Below, in pieces: positions 56,601 through 64,000 of a stretch of 64,000 nt of DNA (position 1 is its first letter; each line of letters begins with the position of its first letter). Location of the stretch: positions 2,046,001-2,110,000 of the forward strand of contig MSED01000005.1 in the NCBI GenBank assembly GCA_002099365.1, read 5' to 3'. Below the pieces are notes generated by a model. The model ran no database searches, was not told the origin of the DNA, and worked only from the letters and a program-made list of their open reading frames with translations. Made by a program: the position numbers and the translations under genes. Source of the stretch: Phialophora verrucosa (Eukaryota; Ascomycota; Eurotiomycetes; Chaetothyriales; Herpotrichiellaceae).

Positions 56601-56622
56601 GCTGCTGTCTCGGGTCGGACAT
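53602..56622 (-). CDS. Zn(II)2Cys6 fungal transcription factor
   Basis: A nuclear DNA-binding regulator. Exons 56622-56129, 56079-55968, 55914-55094 and 55042-53602 give 2868 nt (955 aa), all in frame. Residues 1-120 are disordered (Ser/Pro/Gly). The binuclear zinc cluster uses Cys126, 129, 136, 143, 146 and 153 (CEPCRHRKTKC then CRHC). A heptad-rich coiled coil follows at about 165-205 (GTLTEKVTDYEKLLKEL), suggesting dimerisation. An acidic segment (DGAEEESGAESE) comes next. The fungal-specific regulatory domain spans about 330-740, with HLFNAYMQRVHSSFPFVGR, LIFAIGAKYSHL and YRLWWALYTLEHRLCNMTGR. The C-terminus is Met/Gln/Asp-rich and may activate. It sits 1.8 kb beyond the lyase and could regulate that group, but such regulators also act on distant targets. 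Confidence 0.93.
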
Positions 56623-57622
56623 GGTAAGGGAGAAATACGAAGGAGCGTCCCGAGAAGCGGTGGATAGACAATTGTGTAAACCTCGAGTAAGCTTCGGAAG
56701 TCGCGCAGAGAAGGCTCGTATGCATTGAACGCACGACTAAGGCTGGACTGCGGTCGAGGTGAGGTCGAAGTGAGCAACAGCAGCGCGCATGGGATCTCGA
56801 CCCTGGGAGCCAATATGCATCGCGCTGTGGTTTTTACCGCGGTCGGAACAAAAATTAAATGCGCTGCCACCAGCACAAAGTCAAAAATGGAGGGGGAAAG
56901 GTATCCTTGCTTTTCTGGTACGGAGGCGAGGAGCAGGCTGGAAGTACGTTCCGGGTGAGAGACGCATGGTCTCCAATGACATAGGCTCGGCCATGCGCTT
57001 CTACGGATCTTCGAAAGTGGACGTAAACACTTACCTAGGTGAAGATAAGGTCAAAATGATGATATTCTTGCGAAGAAGGACCTGACTGAGCCGAGACCAC
57101 TGCTGGTAGAATCTCTACCATACGAGTACAATACTGAAGCACCAACATGTGCGTGGTACGCTTGGCCCGCAAACGGAGGATTACCCGCTCTCGCCACCGG
57201 TCGATCCAATGTCTTCCAAGCCATGTCATGCAAGAATTACATCATCCTGCAGCTGCCCATGCCTTGCACTTCAATACTGAGAAGAACCTGTGGGCGAGAG
57301 ACTATCAATGGTCCTGCGTGCGGCTTGAAACAACTCGACTGGCTGAGCCTGATCGACGTTCGCCAGCGACAGTGACGAGTGACGCCATAAGAGTAGAGTC
57401 GGCAAGGCGCCGATCTTCATTCAATTCAACCCAGTTCAACCCAAGGAGTCCAGCTGCGACAATGGGGAAATAGAGCGACGATGCCGGGGCTTGCCCATAA
57501 CTGTGTGTCAAGCCTTGCGCACATGAGCCAGCGATCTTGGGGCCGCTGAAGCTCGCATGACAAGGCACGGGATCTGACGACAATCAGCAGGGCTGAAGGG
57601 AGCTGTGGAAATACAAGTCCGC
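56623..57622. promoter_or_regulatory. Intergenic region upstream of the regulator
   Basis: About 1 kb between the regulator start (56622, -) and the stop of the RRM gene (57623, -). No credible gene is seen; presumed promoter of the regulator. Confidence 0.5.
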
Positions 57623-58879
57623 CTATTCCTGTCGCTGACGTTTTGCTCCATGTTGGTTCCAGTCCCCTTGCCCGCCAAAGTTCGATCCTTGTCCTTGATT
57701 AAACATGCCAGGATTGAACTGATTGCCCTGGAAACCTGCTATAGAAGTGTCAATGTCCACGGTATCCATTTTGGACGAAAGGTCGAACCTACCACCCATG
57801 CCCATGCCGGCCATCATAGGGTTCATACCCATGTTACCCATTCCCATTCCACCTGTCATGGGCAAGAAGTTGTTCATCCCACCTCGACCTCCTCGGAAGC
57901 CACTCATATTGCCTCGCATGTTGTTGTTCAACATGCCACCTCTGGTGTTGAAGCCGCCATAATTGTTCCCCATCCCCATATTGCCTTGAAACCCCATGTT
58001 CTGGTTGTTGTAGCCGCCCATGGGGGGCGAGAAGTTGCGGTTGTAATGGCTGTTCTGATTGTAGCCTCCCCGATTGAAGTTACCCCCTCGGCCGCCGCGA
58101 AAACCTTGGTTGTTCATGCCGTAGTCTCCACGAGGTCCGGAATTGAAGCTCCCACCTCTGGCAGGTCGATCGTCTCTGACTCGCGTCGGCGCATCCTTTG
58201 GCAAGATCTTGAAAGGATTCTGGGTTGCTCCTGTGAATACAACAGTGTGCTTGCGAGAGCTGGGCTGATTGCCGGTCATGGACTCTATCTTATGCTTGGC
58301 GGCTGTTGCTGCTTGAGGGGAAGAGAACTCTAGGTATACCTGGCTACAAAGCATCGTCAGCAGGACTCAACGAAGACGGGATCACCTGATCACCAACCCC
58401 TTGCTCTTGCCGTTCACCTTGTGTTCGCTAAACGTGAGGTCCTTCAGCTCTTCTTCTGCGCCTGCATCGTTAGCCCAACCACGAATGTCATCCTCGGTGG
58501 TCCACCAATGTAAGTCGGAAATCATCAAAGCATTGGTCGCGCCGTGGTCAATCGGTCTCTCGTCCGAGGTCTCTTTGCGTTTTATGCCCTGTTGCGGAAC
58601 AGCTGGCCTCGAAGGGACTGGATTGGATTTCTTGGTCTCGTCATCCTCGGGTTTGATCTGAGGCTGCAGAGTAACAGTGGTTGATGGTGGCTGTTCATTC
58701 TCGACCTCGGTCTTGACTTGTGACTCTTTGGAGGGAGGCGCATCCTCCTCAGTGTCTATATTGAATTGGAGATCGTCATCATCGCCCGGCTTGTAGTCCA
58801 TAGTCCCGTCGGTGCCAATTTCGCGTTCTCCGTCGCCATAGATATCAATATCAAAGTTGTCTTCGTCTGCAGAAGCCAT
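57623..58879 (-). CDS. RRM and RGG/Met-Gly-rich RNA-binding protein (CPSF6-like)
   Basis: A likely nuclear pre-mRNA-processing protein. Exons 58879-58398 and 58343-57623 give 400 aa, joined across a 54-bp intron as KSKGQVYLEF. The N-terminal 110 residues are acidic with NLS-like KRKETS. One RRM covers about 115-200: RNP2-like NALMISDLHWWTTEDDI, RNP1-like KSKGQVYLEF, and an ATAAKHKIE helix. WW-containing RRMs of this kind resemble the CPSF6/7 subunit of cleavage factor I; this assignment is tentative. The C-terminal half is disordered, with RGG-type repeats (FRGGRGGNFNRGG) and Met/Asn/Gly runs (MGMGNMGMNPMMAGMGMGG), a composition linked to phase separation. Ends in KRQRQE. Confidence 0.85.
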
Positions 58880-59751
58880 TGTGGCGGAGAGTTAGGAGTA
58901 GGTCTGTGAACAGGTGTCGATTGTCTGTCTGCCAAAGATCTATGCACAAGAAGGTGAAGTCAATGGACAAGACATGAGAATCAGGACAGTTCTGCATCAT
59001 ATATGCCAGAATTAGCCACGGATACATGTAAAAGACAAGGGTGTAGAAGCCAGAGGTGCCAGGTCCACTCGTCTTTGTAGTGCCACAACACCAGCTCACC
59101 ACGCACGTGCAAGACAGCCACGACCCGGATTCCAGAGGAATTTTTCCAACAAAACATACGTACAGGACTGGATATCACAATTCGCACTTCCTCGGCTTAT
59201 CAACATGCGTTTCCTTGCATCATAATACACGAAGCAGGCCTGCTGTCTCCTCAAAGCTTGTAGTACAATTCTTCTTGCCGAGGCAACACCAGTAAAGAAA
59301 TGAGCGAGAGAATGAAAACGAAGAAAGTGTCCCCTGTCCCGGTCCGCGGCCGAACGAGCTCAGGAGTTTGGCAGGCTCGGAGTCGAGCCCGGTGAGGTCA
59401 GGTCCGGTAAGAGAGGTATGCGTAAAACGGAAGTGAGGGTCGAGGACTCGGTGCAGGGGGGAGGGGGCAGTCGTAGAAGGATAGCCAAAAGTCAGGCGAA
59501 TGGGACAGGATGAGGATTTTGCACAGGCTGAATGTTAATTCTGAGGACGAAGTCGCAGACAAGTCGTGATGCAGGGGAAGAGAAATGAGGTCGCAGCTAC
59601 GACTCCGCCAAGGCATCTCGAGAGGGAGCGCAGATGCCACCTAACTCAGACCCCCAAGTTCCCTAAGTTTACCACAATTTATTTTATCCTACAACCTCCT
59701 GCCATCCGATCCACTCGATTCCAACCGACACAGAACAGCAACACAGTCAAG
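58880..59751. promoter_or_regulatory. Divergent promoter region, RRM protein / SSS1
   Basis: 872 bp lie between the two start codons. Only short frames are present. The last 80 bp before SSS1 are pyrimidine/A-rich, as in many fungal core promoters. Confidence 0.5.
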
Positions 59752-60137
59752 ATGTCTGATTTGGTACAGGAGATTGCCGATGTGCCCAGGGAATTCTTCA
59801 AGGATGGGACCCAGTTCATCCACAGATGCACGAAGCGTATGTTACTCCTGTTGCAAGGTTGGCAACGCAAAGGATATCCTAGCAACCGCCTGCGCCCCAT
59901 TCCAATCGCTTGAGCGGCCGTGACTGACTTGGCCATGGACAGCCGACCGAAGAGAGTTCATCAAGATTTCACAGGCCGTGGGCATGGGTTTCCTGATCAT
60001 GGGCGCAATCGGATACTTTATCAAGCTGAGTGAGTGGCATTCCTTCGTGCCTCGAACAAGGTGTACAGCAGGGACCAAACTAACTCCGCTGCGCGCTTAC
60101 AGTACACATACCAGTCAACAACGTCTTAGTAGGATGA
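59752..60137 (+). CDS. SSS1: Sec61-gamma subunit of the ER translocon
   Basis: A tail-anchored subunit of the Sec61 channel that clamps its two halves during protein import into the ER. Exons 59752-59836, 59943-60029 and 60103-60137 give 207 nt (68 aa). The amphipathic cytosolic helix reads ADVPREFFKDGTQFIHRCTK, then PDRREFIKISQAVGMGF leads into the single membrane helix (LIMGAIGYFIKLIHIPVNN) and a short C-terminus VLVG. All these are hallmark SecE/Sec61-gamma features. The three tiny exons are easy to miss: no single frame covers the gene. Acceptors GGACAG and TTACAG; donors GTATGT and GTGAGT. Confidence 0.95.
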
Positions 60138-60869
60138 TACCGGACGGCGGGCCGAAGTGAGCACAGTTAATCTTTGGTCGAGCTGCGATGGCCTCTATCG
60201 GTCCGTTTCCTCTGGAGGATGCTGTTCCGCGAATCCCCATCCACTATCTGCGACTATCACACTTTGTATTACTATACCTGGGCAGCGAGGAGCGATGACT
60301 TCCATGAAGGGTGCGCAAAAGTAATGGAACCGTTGTGAATACCCAGTTTCATAAATGGCGTCGGGGACCATTGGCATTTCGAGAAAGCTCCATTACACCG
60401 TTGAAAGTTACAGGTTCATTCTCCGTCAAGCCACGAGGTGGAAGTTGATATCACCCATCCTATCTTCAGAACCCTGTGGTCATCCGCACCCACTTGTTCG
60501 GTTTTCCGAACAAGAATTAGGAGGCTGCGGTATGCTCTCCAGCATGTCACTTGCTCAATGCTCGGGTCCCTCCTCAGATTTGAATATCTGTATTACTATC
60601 CTCCCCGGAGATTTGAGGCGTCAGCGTGAGTCGAATTTCCTGTTCTGTGTTCCTCAGGCTGTCTTCATGCTATCGTCATTTCTCTTTTCGGTCGTGTCTA
60701 TTTTCGACTCGTGATCATATTCATATCACACCTAGGGCGTCCTTCACCGCGTGGAAGGACCAGCTCCATCATCTTCCTCAACGTCATTCTCAGGCCAAGC
60801 TCCCCGTCTCAAACTCAGCCGGTTTCTCATCCGCCTCGCCACGTCGGCGAAGCCCAGATTCCATGATTG
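60138..60869. other. Convergent intergenic region
   Basis: 3' UTR space between SSS1 (+) and the WD40 gene (-). No gene is seen. Confidence 0.55.
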
Positions 60870-63205
60870 TCACCAGATACTCTCCCCTCCACCGCCACCG
60901 CCCTCTTCGCCGAACCTAGCGGGTCTCACAACACTACTCCTCAGCCCTCTCCCCTCAGCGCGGCTTCTGGTGTCTGCAGGTCCGGTTCTATCGCCTCGTT
61001 CGTGAGCCCTCGCTCGGCGCATTTCGCTGTTGTAATCCTCGCGGGGATCGAGGCGCGCTCCGTAGTTGGAAGACATGGCGGGGAGGGCTTCGTCACCTTC
61101 GGCGCCATCATTCCATGAGTGTAGGGAGACCGTGCCAGTGGACATGGCCCAGCCGTTCCAGGATGTCGCTGTTCCCAGCTGTCAGCTTTCATCATCCTAC
61201 ATCATAGCACGCATAGACGTTTTGTAAGGGAAATGCGTAACTTACCAGCCAACACCGGCGCCGTAGGACTCCAACTCGCATCCCGGACACAAGTCTTCCA
61301 GCCCATATCATGACGTCCATGCGTCATATATCTACCGATCTCGGATTCGTCGTGGCTGGGTCTCGTGTATTTCGTTGCTGCGTAGACGTCGATTTTCTGC
61401 TTCAACGTGCCGTCCAAATTCCAGATGTACACCTTACCATCCTCGCTGCCACTGTACACATATCGCGAATTGCTTGAGCCGGGGGGCGAAAAGTGGCATC
61501 GTATCAGCGTCTTCAGCACGCTGTGACCCCGGAAAGTGACGACCGAACAGTCCTTCGGGTTCGGCACGTAATCATCCATTTCGTACACGCTGAATCGGTA
61601 GTCGAAGTTCGTCGTATAGCTGCCGAGGTTGATGTGCGAGAACTCATTCGGAGAGATCATCTTCCTCAGGTCCCAAAGCTTCATCATTTGATCCTTGCCG
61701 TTCGACAAGACGTAGCGGCCATCGCCTTTGGAATCCACGTAAGTGAGGCCTTCTGTGTGTCCGACGAAGATCCCCGCGGGCCGGCCATCCGCCATTGACC
61801 GCCGGTCCCACACGCGCAGAGTCTGATCATCGCTTCCGGAGTAGAGGATGTGCGGTGACATTTTGTCGCCAAAACACACGGCATTCACATCGTCATTATG
61901 GTTCGTCAGCTGGACTGTGCTCTGCCGTCTCTCGAGATCGTACACCACGACGGAATGGTCGGACGTGCCGGCAACGATCTCGCGCCCGTCGCCACTAAAC
62001 CGCAGGGACCAGATTCCGAAGCCGTGACGGCCCATGTATCCGTACGTCTGCCGGCCCGCGCTACTCCCGGGGGCAAAGTTTGTGAAATCCAGCAATGTGT
62101 TCTCTGAATGATCGGTCGGGTCGGTGGGTGCCAGACACACCGTGTGCCGAATGCTCGAGTACGCAAGCCATTTGTTATCGGGGCTTAGCGTTGCGTCGGT
62201 GATCGTCCACTGGCCAAAAGGATAATCTACCGTCTTGTAGTATTTCCACTCGTATGGATTGGATGTATCGTACATCCTGACCTTGAAATTCTGAGTGCAG
62301 GAGAAGAAAAAGTTGCCATCGTCAGAGAATTGCCCGCTGTAAGCCCGCGAGTCGTAGTGGATTATTTTATCTGCAGTCGACGAGTCGGGGACGTGGTCCT
62401 GTGCAATCAGGTTGTTCTGTCGCTTCATTGTGGAGCGGGCTTCCAGTCCCAATCTTCGCCAGAGAAGTCGTTCGGACACGTTACGGCGCCGTTTCCGTCG
62501 GATGTCCAGGTATGAGTCTCTGCAGCCGAAGGTGCCAAGGTTCATGAGCGCTTTCCCGGCGTCGGAAGGGACTTTGGGAAAGCGGTCGCCCTGGTGTTTT
62601 GGACGTCGGGGAGGGAGCCGGCGGCCTCGGTATATGAAGCCTTCGTCTTCATCGTCGTCGTCATCGTCGGCGAAGAGTTCTTGGCTATTGCGGTCGAGGT
62701 TGCGATAGTGGCTGAGAATGAGTTGGCGGAGAGGGGCACTGGCGCTGAACAGGTCGCGAATGTCTCTGGCGGTTACTGTTGAGGCCCGAACGGTCAGCAA
62801 GATAGGCGACATCTGGAGGGAAGGTCAATGGTGAAACAAAAGAAAAAACCAACCCTGTGCGGTTCTTCGCGTCCCCGCGGGGGCATTCTCTTCGGTTTCG
62901 GTCTCATTCTCTTCCTCCTCATCGTCATCGTCCTCACTTCGTTCATATATTATTTCAATGCCACCGAAGGTTTCTCGGGCGTCTGCGACATGTCAGAAAC
63001 GCGTTGCCCTGGATTGTGACCCAATCGTACCGGTGAAATCAGCATCACTGTCTTCATCTCCTAAGCCACTAGCATCTGTACTTTGTTCCTCGGTTGGATG
63101 GTAACTTTCGACGTCATCATCCTCGTCTTCGTCCCCGGCAAAGATATCGAGAATATTGACGGTTTGCGGGCTTACGCCTTCGCGAGGATCTGGAGATGTC
63201 GACAT
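60870..63205 (-). CDS. LEC14B/DCAF11-like WD40 repeat protein
   Basis: LEC14B/DCAF11 proteins are substrate receptors for CUL4-DDB1 ubiquitin ligases. Exons 63205-63031, 62982-62854, 62775-61246 and 61168-60870 give 2133 nt (710 aa). The N-terminus is very acidic (FAGDEDEDDDVES, then ERSEDDDDEEEENETE). Then TARDIRDLFSASAPLRQL and a second acid run precede the propeller. Seven or so WD repeats lie at about 220-600: SRAYSGQFSDDGNFFF, GTSDHSVVVYDLERR, YSGSDDQTLRVWDRRS, NGKDQMMKLWDLRK and SGSEDGKVYIWNLDG. DxR-type ends such as VWDRR and LWDLR are typical of DDB1-binding WD proteins. The last exon adds SWNGWAMSTGTVSLHSWN and a Gly/Glu/Arg-rich tail. The third intron runs from 62853 to 62776, so the ATG at 62812 lies inside it and is not the start. 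Confidence 0.88.
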
Positions 63206-64000
63206 GATGGGTCTAGGGCAGGGGCACGCATGGACTGAGGGTAGACAGACTGCAGCTGCAACTGCAGCTGGATAGTGATGAGGTACTGATTTGAAGTCGG
63301 ATCTGGTGGACGTAGGCTTATCTCCGCGCCGGCGCCAATGAATGACGAGCTGGATTGGAGTTCTTCTCTTCCCCCTTCATCCCTTGTTGAATCAGGAACA
63401 AAACAACGACAACTTCTGTCAACGACACCTTGAGTCAAAAGACTAATCCTGTCACCCCGACGTGAAGACCTCCTGATTACTCTGACTGGTGGAGCCGCCG
63501 CTGGACTTGGAAGAATGAGATGAAGCCGTGGCATTGAGCGGGACTCACGCGTGCCAGACAGATGCGCTTCCATGGTGTCCTCGACCAGTGGTTGCATGTT
63601 CCAGATGACTGATATATCGGCGATATTGCTCGATTCACAACAGCTGTGAGCTGCTGAAAGGCTTGACTATTCTGAGTGTTATATCAGCGGAACGCTTGCA
63701 CAGATGCATCCATCCCAAGTCCGAATCTTTCAAAAATTGGCCTATCCATAGCTCGGCAGTCTTCTAATCTTGAGGAGCCTAATGCGAACAGCCCTGCGCA
63801 TAAACCTCGAATATGGCGTCGATGGTTCGATACAACTCCCGTCTTGATCTGCAGAATCACATCCGCCACAAAGCGTGTCTTGCGATCTGAGTAGGGATAT
63901 CAACACAACGCTTCCACCACCAAGTCTCGGATATCATGAAGTTGTTGAGTTCAACCTCCACTCTATTCAGCACGTCGGGCGTATCCTGAAACAACTTCGG
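63206..64000. promoter_or_regulatory. 5' flank of the WD40 gene and right edge
   Basis: No credible gene is seen to the window end. A CTGCAG-rich run (actgcagctgcaactgcagctgg) lies at about 63249-63271. Frames at 63172-63597 and 63684-63894 have no family features. Confidence 0.4.

Noticed and set aside
57605..58333. 242-codon plus-strand frame
   Set aside because: Antisense to the RGG/Met-rich part of the RRM protein; His/Val-rich text mirrors its low-complexity repeats.
1..64000. tRNA, rRNA, CRISPR array or intact transposon
   Set aside because: I looked for T-loop-like GGTTCGA sequences, terminal repeats and regular spaced repeats; isolated matches (for example near 16889) do not fold into a tRNA, and no array or transposase was seen.

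Overview
This is a window of filamentous-ascomycete (Pezizomycotina) nuclear DNA. The evidence is short introns of about 42-95 bp with GTAAGT/GTGAGT donors and CTGAC/CTAAC branch sites, ORFs on both strands separated by 0.3-1.5 kb, and protein families typical of moulds: a Zn(II)2Cys6 regulator, a NACHT-WD40 NLR, a DHA1 MFS transporter, an RRT8-like membrane protein and an ING-PHD protein. I saw no rRNA, tRNA or CRISPR array and no intact transposon. The species cannot be named from sequence alone.

Left part (1-30 kb) is mostly housekeeping: a partial first exon at the left edge, a secreted acid-sphingomyelinase-like phosphodiesterase (986-3376, -), a cytosolic ABC-F ATPase (3909-6200, -) divergent from mitochondrial ribosomal protein uS14m (6891-7300, +), a Gfd2/YDR514C-like RNase H-fold protein with an apparent one-base frameshift (7746-10214, -), an ING-family PHD chromatin protein (11005-13562, +), an SDR oxidoreductase (15124-16110, +), a small Ser-rich ORF (17556-17990, +), a GC-rich protein of unknown function (18722-19981, -), a large secreted propeller-like protein (21088-23085, -), an RRT8/EI24-like membrane protein (23838-24725, -), a decayed fungal oxygenase-type gene (about 25.05-26.9 kb, +) and a Rab5-type GTPase (27611-28739, -).

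Middle part (30-57 kb) is accessory. A gene-poor 5 kb stretch (30.1-35.1 kb) leads into a stand-alone MmgE/PrpD protein (35082-36587, -), a DHA1 MFS transporter (37669-39258, -), an alpha/beta-hydrolase-NACHT-WD40 NLR (39632-44596, -, with a one-base frameshift), an AT-rich island (45.35-45.53 kb), a fructosamine-kinase-like protein (45779-46952, +), a fused aconitase/isopropylmalate-dehydratase-type enzyme (46971-49844, -), an isocitrate-lyase/PEP-mutase-type lyase (50574-51788, +) divergent from it, a secreted Thr/Ser-rich protein (51952-53211, -) and a Zn(II)2Cys6 regulator (53602-56622, -). PrpD, aconitase and PEPM/ICL lyase are the three catalytic folds needed to dehydrate, rehydrate and cleave an alkylated tri- or dicarboxylic acid. 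With the transporter and regulator they may form an uncharacterised organic-acid gene cluster.

Right part (57-64 kb) returns to housekeeping: an RRM/RGG-rich RNA-binding protein (57623-58879, -), SSS1/Sec61-gamma (59752-60137, +) and a LEC14B/DCAF11-like WD40 protein (60870-63205, -).

Gene models were assembled by hand. For the spliced genes, exon sums are multiples of three and the joins restore conserved sequence, except in the two genes flagged as frameshifted, both of which are exactly one base short.
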